Assembly: GCA_016184365.1 (NCBI GenBank)
Contig: JACPCW010000035.1
Location: forward strand, 1 to 54,797
Direction of reading: 5' to 3'
DNA: 54,797 bases
Origin: Candidatus Rokuibacteriota bacterium
GTDB lineage: Bacteria; Methylomirabilota; Methylomirabilia; Rokubacteriales; CSP1-6
The position numbers and the translations under genes were made by a program. Shown piece by piece: positions 34,254 to 42,915 of the stretch; position 1 is the first letter of the stretch; the number at the start of each line of letters is the position of its first letter. The notes beneath the pieces are model-generated. The model was not told the origin of the DNA and did no database searches. It worked only from the letters and a program-made list of their open reading frames with translations.

Positions 34254-34458
34254 TGGGTCTCCCCTCCCGACGCTGAGCGATTATGGCCCTGGTGCGATCG
34301 GCCAACAATCGTTCCGCGCCGCTTCGTCCTCCTCGGCGACGCCTTTTGCCGGGTTCGGGTGGGCGCCGTCTTGTGGCCCGGAGTCAGTCGATCGCGCAGT
34401 GGCCCTGGGGCGTTCGGCGGATTCTCTCGGCCACCGCCGAGGACTTACCGTGTCGTCC

Positions 34459-35475
34459 ATGATCATGGGACTGCTCGCCGCGCTCCTCCTGGGCCTCGCC
34501 GCGACCGTCGCACCGGCGCTCGCTGCCGAGACCGTCACGCTGTTCGTGACGTCCGAGAAGACCGACACCGTCGGCGTCTACCGAGGCGCCGTTCCCGACC
34601 TCGCGCTGGTGAAGGCGATCAAGGTGGGTCGCGAGCCGCACAACCTCGGCGTCTCACCGGACGGCCGCTGGGTCGCGACGAGTGACCGGCGCTCGGGCGA
34701 GGTCTCGGTGATCGACGCACGGTCGCTCGAGGAGGCGGCGCGGCTCAAGCTCGGCCGGCAGACGCATGACGTCGCGTTCAGCCCGGACAGCCGTACCCTC
34801 TACGTCGGGCACGAGACCGAGACGTTCGTGAGCGTGATCGAGATCGGCAGCTGGAAGCTCCTGCCGCGGATCAAGGTCGGCCGCGCGCAGCACGACCTCT
34901 CGATCACGAGCGACGGCAAGGCACTGTGGTTCACCGTGACGAACCGGCCCTACCGGGCCGGCGACGCGCGGGTCGGCGTGATCGACCTCGCCACCGGCCA
35001 GGTCACGATGATCGACACCGGCGCGAACGCGCACGACGTGACGCTCTCGCCCGACGGCCGCGTGGCCTGGGTCACCAACTCCGGGTTCACGCACATCCCG
35101 GACACCCGCGTCGATTACCTCGACGCGGCGACGCGCCGCGTGCTCGGCTCGATCACCGTCGGCAAGTACCCGTTCCACTCGCCGAAGCGCGGCCGCGACG
35201 GCAATACCGTGCCGGCCAGCGCGCCGGAGATGTGGTTCAGCGATCACGGCCTCAAGAGCGTCGTCGCGGTCTCGCTCGCCGAGCGCCGCGTCGTCGCGAC
35301 CGTGCCCGTGGGCGTCGAGCCCTACCACATCGCCGCGACGGCGGCCGGCACGCTATTCGTCGCGAACCACACGTCGAACACCGTGAGCATCGTCGACGGC
35401 GCACGTCGCGCCGTCCTCGGCACGCTCAAGGTCGCGCCGCGCCCGCACGGCCTCGCGGTGCTCGCGGCACCCTGA
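34459..35475 (+). CDS. Secreted YVTN/NHL-type beta-propeller protein
   Basis: 338 residues from the ATG at 34459. Signal peptide: MGLLAALLLGLAATVAPALA, cleaved before AETVTLF. The mature protein is a series of seven-bladed-propeller repeats of about 40 residues with recurring VGREPHNLGVSPDGRWVATS-like units (VGRAQHDLSITSDGKALWF, ANAHDVTLSPDGRVAWVTN, VGVEPYHIAATAAGTLFVAN). The YVTN family is periplasmic or surface exposed; roles range from nitrite-reductase-like scaffolds to surface layers. No heme-binding CxxCH is present, so it is not a cytochrome cd1. It is divergent from the oxidase remnant, with about 205 bases between; no clear operon partner. Confidence 0.82.
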   Translation: MIMGLLAALLLGLAATVAPALAAETVTLFVTSEKTDTVGVYRGAVPDLALVKAIKVGREPHNLGVSPDGRWVATSDRRSGEVSVIDARSLEEAARLKLGRQTHDVAFSPDSRTLYVGHETETFVSVIEIGSWKLLPRIKVGRAQHDLSITSDGKALWFTVTNRPYRAGDARVGVIDLATGQVTMIDTGANAHDVTLSPDGRVAWVTNSGFTHIPDTRVDYLDAATRRVLGSITVGKYPFHSPKRGRDGNTVPASAPEMWFSDHGLKSVVAVSLAERRVVATVPVGVEPYHIAATAAGTLFVANHTSNTVSIVDGARRAVLGTLKVAPRPHGLAVLAAP

Positions 35476-35480
35476 GGCGT

Positions 35481-35725
35481 CTATCGACGCCCGAGCCAGG
35501 CCTCGACCTCGTGGCGCTGGATCTTGCCGGTCGTGCTCCGCGGGAAATCGGCGAGGGCGACGAAGACGACGTCCTTCGGCTGCTTGTAACCGGCGAGCTC
35601 GGCGCGGCAGCGCGCGAGGAGCTCGGCGGCGGTGAGCGTGTCGTCCTTGCGCGCGACGACCGCCACCGGCACCTCGCCCCACCTCGGATCGGGACGGCGG
35701 ACGACGACGCCGACGGCGCTCCGGC
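35481..35725 (-). pseudogene. Acyl-CoA synthetase, 3' fragment
   Basis: The minus-strand frame reads SAVGVVVRRPDPRWGEVPVA, ELAGYKQPKDVVFVALADFP and RSTTGKIQRHEVEAWLGRR, the C-terminal domain of an AMP-forming ligase with the catalytic Lys in TTGKIQR. Upstream the frame hits a stop and the DNA changes to the end of a plus-strand gene. About 80 of ~510 residues remain. The middle and N-terminal parts are missing, so it is non-functional. Confidence 0.75.
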
Positions 35726-35784
35726 AGATCTACTGCGCGACGACGCAGCTCGGGTGGTCGACGCTGCGCGGCCGTGCGTACTGA
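35725..35784 (+). pseudogene. Unidentified gene, last 19 codons
   Basis: QIYCATTQLGWSTLRGRAY-stop on the plus strand looks like a genuine C-terminus (balanced composition, a stop just before the selenoprotein gene) but has no start. It begins exactly where the ligase fragment ends. It was probably the gene upstream of the selenoprotein, possibly its operon partner. I do not recognise the family. Confidence 0.35.
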
Positions 35785-35805
35785 CTTCATGGGGGAGGAC
35801 AGCAC

Positions 35806-37119
35806 ATGAGTGCCGTTCGCGTCGCGCATTACCTGAACCAGTTCTTCGGCGGCGTCGGCGGCGAGGACAAGGCCGACACGCCGCCCGAGCTGCGGCCGGG
35901 CGCCGTCGGGCCCGGCACGCTGCTGCAACAGCTCCTGGGAGCCGCCGCCCAGATCGTCGGCACCGTCATCTGCGGCGACAACCGCGTCGCAGAGCGCGAG
36001 ACCGAGACGGTTCCCGAGATCGTGGACTTGCTGCGCGGCCTCCGCCCCGACGTCGTCGTCGCCGGCCCCGCGTTCAACGCCGGACGCTACGGTCTGGCGT
36101 GCGCGGCGGTGTCGAGCGCGGCACGCCGAGATCTCCGGGTGCCGGCCTTGACCGCGATGTTCGCCGAGAACCCCGGACGCGAAGCGATCGATCGGTCCGT
36201 GCTCGTCGCGGTGGCCGGCGCGACGGCCGTCGGCATGAAGGCGGATCTCGAGCGTCTCGCGTGCCTCACGATGAAGACGGTGCGCGGCGAGGCGCTCGGC
36301 CCCGCCGACGTCGAGGGCTATCACCCGACGGGACGCCGGGTGAACGAGTTCGGGGATCGTACCGGTGCCGAGCGGATGGTCGACATGCTCGTCAAGAAGC
36401 TCCGGCGCGAGCCGTACGTGAGCGAGCTCGTCGTCCCGGCGTTCGATCGCGTGCCGCCGGCGCCGCCGGTCAAGGACCTCCGCGACATCACGCTCGGCGT
36501 GGTGACGACGTCGGGCATCGTGCGCGCGGGCAACCCCGACGGCATCGAGTCGTGGCGGGCCACGCGATGGGCGCGGTACTCGCTCGCTGGCGTGGACCGC
36601 CTGGCGCCCGAGGCGTTCACGTGTGTCCACGGCGGGTACGACAACCGCTACATCCGGCAGGACCCCCATCGCGCGATGCCGCTCGACGTGCTCCGCCGCT
36701 ACCTGGCGGACCGGCGGCTCGGACGGCTGCACGAGACGCTCTACACGACGGTCGGCAACGTCATGCCGGTGGAGCGCGCGCGCCGGCTCGGCCGCGAGAT
36801 CGCGCAGGAGCTGCGCGACGCCGCCGTGCAGGCGGTGCTGTTCACCGCCACCTGAGGGACGTGCAATCGTTGCGGCGCAACGATCGCGAAGGAGATCGAG
36901 CGAGTCGGCATCCCGGTGGCGTTCTGCTCGGCCATTCCGACCATCCCGGTGTCCGCGGGCGTCCCGCGCGTGATCCACGGCAGGGCCGTACCGTACCTCC
37001 TCGGCGACCCGTCGCTGCCCGCGGAGCGCGAGTACCTGCTGAGGGAGCGGCTCACCGCCACCGCGCTGTCGACGTTGACCGCCGACGTCAGCGAGCCGAT
37101 CGTGTTCACCGCCGAGTGA
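35806..37119 (+). CDS. Selenoprotein of the glycine/betaine/sarcosine reductase B family (GrdB-like), UGA = Sec350
   Basis: 437 residues if the TGA at 36853-36855 is read as selenocysteine; the frame is open on both sides (35806 to 37119). Before it: VRVAHYLNQFFGGVGGEDKA and PGTLLQQLLGAAAQIVGTVI; at the site: VLFTAT-U-GTCNRCGATIAKEIERVG, the conserved Sec motif of GrdB/GrdF-type proteins; after it: SAIPTIPVSAGVPRVIHGRA. Ending the protein at the TGA would remove this catalytic loop and leave 264 bases of conserved frame untranslated. A perfect hairpin starts 11 bases after the UGA. Classical relatives cleave glycine or betaine reductively via a covalent substrate adduct; the substrate here is unknown. 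A GGGGGAGGAC site precedes the ATG. Confidence 0.9.
36866..36884 (+). promoter_or_regulatory. Bacterial SECIS-like hairpin after the UGA of the GrdB-like gene
   Basis: ATCGTTGC-GGC-GCAACGAT, a perfect 8-bp stem with a three-base loop in the coding sequence. The stem begins 11 bases after the UGA and the loop lies 19-21 bases after it, inside the window where SelB-binding bacterial SECIS loops occur. Confidence 0.7.
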
Positions 37120-37192
37120 CGTGGTGAGGACTCGAGCCCGTGAGCAGGTCCGAGGAGCTGGGCGAACGCCGAGGGCGGGGCCGCCGTCCCGT

Positions 37193-38020
37193 CTAGAATC
37201 CTTTCGTCAGGATGACGATGACGTTGTAGTCGAAGTCCCTGGCGCTCGTCACGGGTAACTGGGCCCCGGCCCGGAGGTTCCAGCTCTTCGCAAGCTCCAC
37301 GCTCAGGCCGGGAGTCAGATAGAGCTGGACCCGGTCTTTCAACTCTTCGTCGCCCTTGGTGACCGTCACACCGTTCAGCTCCAGGATCAGGGCCAGTCGC
37401 TCGAGAGGCGAATACGTCCCTGTCACGTTGGCGGTTACCCCCTCCTCCTTGTCGGGCTGGAAAGGATCTTCGCCCTCCTCTTCCGGCTCGATCATTCGTG
37501 GCTGGTTGAGCTGCCAGCTATAGGTGACATCGGCCTGAAGGCTGAAGGGGCCGAATCCCTTGCCGGCCGCAATGAACGGCGCGACGGCGAACGCACCGCC
37601 CAGCTCTCGCCGCTCGCTCCCCGTCGGGAAGGTGAGCTTGAGGCCTGTCGCAAGCGCGAACTTCTGAGCGGGGAGCATCAGGGGGGCGTACTTCGCCATC
37701 ACGCTGACATCGCCGATCCCGCCCACGCTGGGCACTGGGTCCTTCGGGTCGCGGACCACGAACGGGATCGCGAGCTTGAGGCCGAATGAAGGGATCGGGG
37801 CGTACTGGATGCTGCTGAGGCCGAGTGTGTATCCCCTCTCGGCGCTGGATTCTGAAGCCGTGAACGTCGCCTCCAGCTCCGTCGCGGGCGTGGCTCCCTC
37901 GGTCACCAGGGTGGGCGGCAGGCTCACCTCCTCGGCCCCGTCACTTCCCTCGCCGGTGAAGGCGAGGGAAGGAATCCCCAAGACCAGAAGGGTGAGGGCA
38001 ACCACGACGATTCGCTTCAC
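37193..38020 (-). CDS. Outer-membrane beta-barrel protein, phenol-degradation MetA-like
   Basis: 275 residues from the GTG at 38020; the GTG at 38035 sits too close to the GGAGG site. Signal peptide: KRIVVVALTLLVLGIPSLA before FTGEG. The rest alternates amphipathic strands (YTLGLSSIQYAPIPSFGLKL, GIGDVSVMAKYAPLM, QADVTYSWQLNQPR) and ends DFDYNVIVILTKGF with the terminal aromatic of an outer-membrane barrel. It fits the MetA-pathway-of-phenol-degradation / transporter family, whose role is poorly defined. It starts 20 bases after the cytochrome gene stops, so the two are co-transcribed. Confidence 0.75.
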   Translation of the reverse strand: MKRIVVVALTLLVLGIPSLAFTGEGSDGAEEVSLPPTLVTEGATPATELEATFTASESSAERGYTLGLSSIQYAPIPSFGLKLAIPFVVRDPKDPVPSVGGIGDVSVMAKYAPLMLPAQKFALATGLKLTFPTGSERRELGGAFAVAPFIAAGKGFGPFSLQADVTYSWQLNQPRMIEPEEEGEDPFQPDKEEGVTANVTGTYSPLERLALILELNGVTVTKGDEELKDRVQLYLTPGLSVELAKSWNLRAGAQLPVTSARDFDYNVIVILTKGF

Positions 38021-38039
38021 GTCGGGGATCCCCACCTCC

Positions 38040-38786
38040 CTACTTCTCCGGCAGGGTCTGGGAGTAGGCCAGGATGTTCAGGACGTCCTCCAGACTCCAC
38101 CCCAGATCGATCCCGGAGGGCATGGGAGGATTCGACCCCGGCTGGCCGAAGCGGACCTTGTGCACGAACTCCCAGGGATTCTCTCTGGCCACCGTCCCGA
38201 CGTATTCGGGATCGTCCGGCTTTCCGAAGTTCCGCAGTTTTCCATCGGGACCGTGGCATCCGGCGCAGAGGGCGAAGGACTGCTTGCCTCGGGCCTCGTC
38301 CGCCTTCACCGGCTTCTTCGTCTTGCGGTCGATGACCGTGGACAGATCCACGAGCCCATGCTTCAGGAAATTGACGAGGTGGGTCCCATGGGTGCCATTC
38401 ACGATGGAAACGAAGCCATGGCTGGGATCGGTGAGCATCTTCAGCGACTGATCGACGCTCCTGGCGTTCACGGACGTGATGCCGGGGAAGCCGGTGAAGT
38501 GAGAGCCGGAGCCGTAGACGCCGTCCTTCCCGCGGTAGTCCCAGCCGTGACACTCCTTGCACCGCCACGTTGTCGCGCCCTTGCCTTTGTTGGTGCTCTG
38601 CCGCGCCCACATGGGATGGTCGCCGGTGGGCGCCTTGCCGGCGCCTTCCTTCCACCAGTTGTCGTAGAGCCGTCCGCCGATGGCGATGCTGGCCGCCGAT
38701 GGGGCCTGTGCCGCGGCAACGTCCGCGAGGATCAGTCCCGCCCCCAGCAGCCAGACGCAGATCCAGACGATCCCTGTCCGCCTCAT
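38040..38786 (-). CDS. Diheme c-type cytochrome, secreted
   Basis: 248 residues from the ATG at 38786 (AAAGGGAGGACG upstream). Signal peptide: RTGIVWICVWLLGAGLILA to DVAAA. Two heme-binding sites, CKECH and CAGCH, each followed by a Gly-rich turn; the second is in FALCAGCHGPDGKLRNFGK. MPSGIDLGWSLEDVLNILAY near the C-terminus supplies a Met ligand candidate. The first heme domain is unusual: a Trp-rich WDYRGKDGVYGSGSHFTGFP follows it. It likely carries electrons in the periplasm. It is encoded within a kinase-regulator-receiver-cytochrome-barrel run, suggesting a regulated respiratory or metal-related function. Confidence 0.85.
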   Translation of the reverse strand: MRRTGIVWICVWLLGAGLILADVAAAQAPSAASIAIGGRLYDNWWKEGAGKAPTGDHPMWARQSTNKGKGATTWRCKECHGWDYRGKDGVYGSGSHFTGFPGITSVNARSVDQSLKMLTDPSHGFVSIVNGTHGTHLVNFLKHGLVDLSTVIDRKTKKPVKADEARGKQSFALCAGCHGPDGKLRNFGKPDDPEYVGTVARENPWEFVHKVRFGQPGSNPPMPSGIDLGWSLEDVLNILAYSQTLPEK

Positions 38787-38818
38787 CGTTCGTCCTCCCT
38801 TTCCTGGTCGCACCTTCT

Positions 38819-39199
38819 TCACGGCGATGGCGCCCGCGCGAGCGCGACTCTCACGCTCTCCTCCAAGTGGTCGAGGGCGATGGGCTTCTCGAGGACCGAC
38901 AGCACGAGCCCCTCGCTTTCCGCCGCCCGCGACTGCGAAGTGGAGAAGGAGACCAGCGCGATGATTCCCACGCGCGGGAACTCCGACCGGAGCCGGCGAA
39001 CCGTGCTGAACTCGTCGCGGCTCAGCTCCTCCATGTCGGTCACCATCAACGAGACCGGAATCCGCTGAAGCCGGGATTCGGCCTCGGGCCACCCGAATGC
39101 CGAGAGCACGGGCCAGCCGTGCTGCACCAGCGCCCGCGTCAATCCCTGTAAGGTGGTTGCATCAGGCGACACCACCAGGATCGATTCGGGCGGCCTCAT
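38819..39199 (-). CDS. Stand-alone receiver-domain protein
   Basis: 126 residues from the ATG at 39199. One CheY-like domain: ILVVSPDATTLQGLTRALVQ, the phospho-acceptor D55 in LMVTDMEELSRDEF, IIALVSFSTSQSRAAESEGL and K105 in SVLEKPIAL. The usual pair of acidic residues near residue 12 is reduced to one (VVSPD), so phosphorylation may be weakened. No output domain. It lies between the NtrC-type regulator and the cytochrome gene and probably takes phosphate from, or tunes, the same histidine kinase. Confidence 0.8.
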   Translation of the reverse strand: MRPPESILVVSPDATTLQGLTRALVQHGWPVLSAFGWPEAESRLQRIPVSLMVTDMEELSRDEFSTVRRLRSEFPRVGIIALVSFSTSQSRAAESEGLVLSVLEKPIALDHLEESVRVALARAPSP

Positions 39200-39214
39200 C
39201 ACGCCTTCCACGTG

Positions 39215-39231
39215 GGCACTTCCCGCGCCAA
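39215..39231 (-). promoter_or_regulatory. Candidate sigma-54 promoter before the receiver gene
   Basis: On the minus strand TTGGCGCGGGAAGTGCC has GG and GC exactly 10 bases apart, the sigma-54 -24/-12 layout (consensus TTGGCACG-N4-TTGC). The predicted start would fall only a few bases before the ATG, and one 17-base match in GC-rich DNA can occur by chance. The nearby NtrC-type regulator makes it worth noting. Confidence 0.3.
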
Positions 39232-39380
39232 CCGTGGGGGACACGAGGGTGTGCCGCGCGAATTGCTCGTCAACACCGAGGCTTGGCCGAGGCAGGCGAG
39301 ACGACTCGAGAGGATGCGCCGGTTCGGGAATCGGTCAGAACGACCCGGGGAACCGCCGCCGACGGATCAAAACGACAGGT

Positions 39381-40730
39381 CTACTGGAGGCCGAACTCCT
39401 GGATCTTCCGGTAGAGCGTCTTGAGCCCGATGCCGAGGATCTCGGAGGCTTTCCGCTTGTTCCCGCCGGTCGCCACGAGCGTCCGCGCGATCGCCTGACG
39501 CTCCAGGTCACGCAGCGAGGCACCCGGCGCGCGATCCCCCGGATCGGCGCCTCGGTCCTCGCCGCGCACGGCCGCGGGAAGATCCCCGGCCACGATGGGC
39601 CCGCCCTTGGAGAAGATGAGCATCGACTCGACGAGGTGCTGCAGTTCCCGGACGTTCCCGGGCCAGGCATAGCGGCAGAGCAGCGCGAGCGCGTCGCTGG
39701 TCACCTCGGGGACGGGCTTTCCCCAGCGCTCGGCGAAGGCCTGGAGGAAGTGAGCCACGAGGATGGGGATGTCCTCGGCCCGCTCCCTGAGGGACGGGAC
39801 CGGAACGGGAACGACGTTGAGCCGGTAGTACAGGTCTTCGCGAAACGCGCCCTCGCCGACGAGACCCTCCAGGTCTCGGTTCGTGGCGGCGATCAGCCTG
39901 ACGTCGACCCGGAGCGTCTCCGTCCCGCCGACCCGCTCGAACTCCTGCTCCTGCAGCACGCGAAGGAGCTTGGCCTGGCTGGCGGCGCTCATGTCGCCCA
40001 CCTCGTCCAGGAACAGCGTCCCCCTGTGAGCCAGCTCGAATCGTCCCTTCCGCCGATCCCGGGCGCCCGTGAACGCGCCCCGCTCGTGGCCGAACAGTTC
40101 CGACTCGAGGAGCCCCTCGGGGAGCGCGGCGCAACTCACCTTCACGAACGGGCGGTCGGCCCGGTGGCTGCCGTAGTGGATGGCCTGAGCCACCAGTTCC
40201 TTGCCGGTCCCTGTCTCGCCGCGGATCAGAACCGCCGCGTCGGTGACGGCAACCTGCTGGATCGCCTCCCGGAGGCGCTGCATCGGCGCCGACCGACCCA
40301 GGAGCTGCTTGAGGCCGGAGGTCTCGTGCAGGCGCAGCTTCAGCTCCCGATTCTCGTGGACCAGACGCCGGGCCTCCAGCGCGTGCTGCAGCAGCAGCTC
40401 GAGCTTGTCGAGGTTGATGGGCTTGGTCAGGAAATCGTAGGCGCCTTTCTTCATCGCCTCGACCGCGACGTCCACGGTTCCGAAGGCGGTGAGAATGATC
40501 ACGATGACCTCGGGGAAATCGGCGCGGACCCGCTCCAGGACGGCGAGGCCGTCGGCCCCCGGCATCTTGAGATCGGTCAGCAGGATGTCGACGGATTCGT
40601 TTCCGAGGATCGTGAGGGCCTCCACGCCGTCGGCCGCCGGCCGCGTCCGGTATCCGGCCCGGGTGAGAGCGCGGCCGAGGCCATCCCGGGTCCGCGCGTC
40701 GTCCTCGGCCACGACGATGACGTGCCCCAC
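39381..40730 (-). CDS. Sigma-54-dependent response regulator, NtrC family
   Basis: 449 residues from a GTG at 40730, one base after the kinase stop. The receiver domain has D53 in LLTDLKMP and K in FLTKPINLD. The AAA+ domain has GETGTGKELVAQAIH (Walker A), GHERGAFTGARDRRKGRFEL with the GAFTGA loop that touches sigma-54, and RGTLFLDEVGDMS (Walker B). The C-terminal Fis-type helix-turn-helix is IARTLVATGGNKRKASEILG and IGLKTLYRKI. It should activate sigma-54 promoters, probably for the downstream cytochrome/barrel genes, after phosphorylation by the adjacent kinase. Confidence 0.95.
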   Translation of the reverse strand: MGHVIVVAEDDARTRDGLGRALTRAGYRTRPAADGVEALTILGNESVDILLTDLKMPGADGLAVLERVRADFPEVIVIILTAFGTVDVAVEAMKKGAYDFLTKPINLDKLELLLQHALEARRLVHENRELKLRLHETSGLKQLLGRSAPMQRLREAIQQVAVTDAAVLIRGETGTGKELVAQAIHYGSHRADRPFVKVSCAALPEGLLESELFGHERGAFTGARDRRKGRFELAHRGTLFLDEVGDMSAASQAKLLRVLQEQEFERVGGTETLRVDVRLIAATNRDLEGLVGEGAFREDLYYRLNVVPVPVPSLRERAEDIPILVAHFLQAFAERWGKPVPEVTSDALALLCRYAWPGNVRELQHLVESMLIFSKGGPIVAGDLPAAVRGEDRGADPGDRAPGASLRDLERQAIARTLVATGGNKRKASEILGIGLKTLYRKIQEFGLQ

Positions 40731-40731
40731 C

Positions 40732-42324
40732 TCAACCCCCGTCGCTCGGCCGGGCGAGCGGAAGCCGGACCGTGAACACTGCTCCCCCTTCGAGCCCGGA
40801 CCGGCACGACACGCTTCCGCCGTGGGCCTCGGTGATGCGCGCGACGATGGGGAGCCCGAGTCCGAGGCCGTCGGTCTTGGTGCTGACGAAGGGCTGGAAG
40901 ATCAGCTCCCGCTCGGCCTCGGGAACACCCGGCCCGGAATCGGCGACGGCGATCGTGACCCACTCGTCTTCCCGGCCAACCTTCACGCCGAGCACGCCTC
41001 CGTTCGACATCGCTTGAAAGGCATTCTGCGCCAGGTTGAGGAAGACCTCGCGAAGCTGATCCCGATCGCCGATCACCGAGGTCGCGGGTATCGACGTGAT
41101 CGGTTCGATGCGGACTCCCTCGGCGGCCGCCTGCGGTCCCAGGAGGCCCAGGATCTCCTGGAGGAGGGCGCCGATCTCGACGGGCTCGAGCCTGGGCGTC
41201 GGGAGACGGGCGAAGTTGACGAACTCTTCGAGGATCCGATTGATGCGGGTGATCTCGTATTCCAGGGTCGCCAGGGCGTCGCGGAGCTCGTGGAACGACG
41301 GCGGCGCGGCCCCTTCGGAAAGCTCGCGGCGCAGCAACTGGACGGTGATCGCCAGGGAGTTGAGCGGGGTGCGGATCTCATGGGTCACGCCGGCGGCGAT
41401 CTGCCCCGTCACCGCGATCCGCTCGGATCTGATGAGCTCGGCCTGCGTGGCCTGAAGCCTCGCGCCGGTTTCTTCGAGCTCCCGCGTGCGTTCCTTGACC
41501 TGTCGCTCCAGCTCCGCCTCGAAGGTGAGCCGCTCCGTCTCGTGGGTCTCCAGGCGCTCGGCCATCACGTTGAAGGCCTGGGAGAGTTGCCCGACTTCGT
41601 CGCTCGACCGGACGGGGACGCGCCGGGAGAGATCACCACTCGCGATGTGCACGGCGGCCCCGGCGAGGCGGGTGATGGGAAGGACGAGATGCCGGGACAG
41701 AAAGCGGTCACCGACCAGGAGCAGGAGCCCACCACCGAAGGCGAACGCCACGTAGAGCGCGGAGATCAGGAGCATCTGCTGCTGGGTGGCGTTGATCGCA
41801 CGCTCGAATTTCTTCTCGTGCACGGCGTGGAGATCCTCGACGACCGCCGAGACCTCGTGTGCCGCCTCGCTGATCGACGCGATCTCGCCGGGAGTCGGCG
41901 GCCGCCCTCGCGCGGCCGCTTCAACGGCCGCCAGCGAAACCTTCTCGAGCTGAGCCAGCACCGACTTGAGCTTTGCCAGGGACGTCAGCTCCTGGCCAGC
42001 TTCCTCGCTCCCCTGGGCGTACTCCAGCGCCTCGTAGGCCACGATCCGTGTGTGGAGATCCCGCAGGACGAGCCTGGGCGGTTGGTGGTCCCGGGCCGCG
42101 GTCCCCTGGAATATGAGGTGGAGGTCACCGATGAAATGCTGAACGATGCCGTGAATCCGCTCGATCGCCTGCACTTCCAGGCTGCGCTGTCGGCCCTCTT
42201 CCACTCCGACAGAGATCGTCCAGGCGAGGAGGACGGAGATGCCTCCGACGAGCAGCACGAGCACGAACGCGACCCTTACCGCGAGAGTGATCCGCCGGCC
42301 GATTCCCGCGCGTGCTGCGTCCAT
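40732..42324 (-). CDS. Membrane-bound sensor histidine kinase
   Basis: 530 residues. Membrane helices at about 12-36 and 185-205 bound a ~150-residue, mostly helical periplasmic sensor with no recognisable ligand fold. A HAMP domain (about 207-260, LPITRLAGAAVHIASGDLSR) and a coiled coil (EAELERQVKERTRELEETGA) lead to the dimerisation box with the phospho-His H315 in THEIRTPLN. The ATPase domain has the N box LNLAQNAFQAM, G1 VADSGPGVPEAE and G2 GLGLGLPIV. It forms a two-component pair with the regulator one base downstream. The direct repeat at 42379-42407 lies upstream of its start. Confidence 0.94.
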   Translation of the reverse strand: MDAARAGIGRRITLAVRVAFVLVLLVGGISVLLAWTISVGVEEGRQRSLEVQAIERIHGIVQHFIGDLHLIFQGTAARDHQPPRLVLRDLHTRIVAYEALEYAQGSEEAGQELTSLAKLKSVLAQLEKVSLAAVEAAARGRPPTPGEIASISEAAHEVSAVVEDLHAVHEKKFERAINATQQQMLLISALYVAFAFGGGLLLLVGDRFLSRHLVLPITRLAGAAVHIASGDLSRRVPVRSSDEVGQLSQAFNVMAERLETHETERLTFEAELERQVKERTRELEETGARLQATQAELIRSERIAVTGQIAAGVTHEIRTPLNSLAITVQLLRRELSEGAAPPSFHELRDALATLEYEITRINRILEEFVNFARLPTPRLEPVEIGALLQEILGLLGPQAAAEGVRIEPITSIPATSVIGDRDQLREVFLNLAQNAFQAMSNGGVLGVKVGREDEWVTIAVADSGPGVPEAERELIFQPFVSTKTDGLGLGLPIVARITEAHGGSVSCRSGLEGGAVFTVRLPLARPSDGG

Positions 42325-42378
42325 TCGCCTCTCGCCGGGTCCTCGGACAGGGCCGCCGTGCGATCACGCCCCAGCCCA

Positions 42379-42407
42379 TCGAGCGTCCGTCAGCTCGAGC
42401 GTCCGTC
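42379..42407. repeat. Direct repeat upstream of the histidine kinase gene
   Basis: TCGAGCGTCCGTC occurs twice (42379-42391 and 42395-42407) with a 16-bp period, 55-83 bases before the kinase ATG. It could be a pair of regulator binding sites; it could also be a local duplication. Confidence 0.4.
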
Positions 42408-42522
42408 CGCTGAGGATAGCAGACGCAGCCGGGTCCGGGGCACCCGCCGGCCGGGGTCGACAAGGGTTCGCGCCCCCGATCGACGTCGGCGCGATCATCT
42501 CGCCGCGCGTATCGACCGTCGG

Positions 42523-42915
42523 CTAACTATCCTTCCGCGCCGCCTCATCCATGATCCGCGCGAGCGTCGCCTCGACCTCCTGCGCGACGCCTTTCAACTC
42601 CGGGGTCGAGTAGAGGTCGATCATCCGTGTCGGCTTGATCGTCGCCAGCACGGTCTGGCCGTCCTCCTCGTAGACGGAGATCCGGCACGGGAGCGCCGTC
42701 GAGATCGAGAGATTCGCCTCCAGCACTCGGCTCGCCTGGTGCGGATTGCACACCTCGAACACCCGGCACTCGCGAGCGAACGACACGCCCTTCTCGACCA
42801 TCTTCGCCTTCAGGTCGTGGACGCCGAGCACGCCGAACTTGTGCCGGGTGACCGCGGCCTCGAGGTCCCTGGCGACTCGCTCAAGCGGTTTGGACGATTT
42901 CACGATGTGCAGCAT
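42523..42915 (-). CDS. DUF302 domain protein
   Basis: 130 residues from the ATG at 42915; a GTG at 42939 is possible but has no better ribosome site. [20 protein letters not shown], then [39 protein letters not shown] and [20 protein letters not shown] are the DUF302 pattern (a small alpha/beta domain with a conserved CNP motif). Function is unknown; members are often found next to metal or respiratory genes. It overlaps the 3' end of the RND remnant by 35 bases. Confidence 0.87.
   Translation of the reverse strand: MLHIVKSSKPLERVARDLEAAVTRHKFGVLGVHDLKAKMVEKGVSFARECRVFEVCNPHQASRVLEANLSISTALPCRISVYEEDGQTVLATIKPTRMIDLYSTPELKGVAQEVEATLARIMDEAARKDS

Noticed and set aside
35806..36855. The UGA at 36853 as a true stop (349-residue protein)
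   Set aside because: Conserved Sec-flanking residues and 87 further in-frame codons typical of the family follow, with a hairpin at the right distance.
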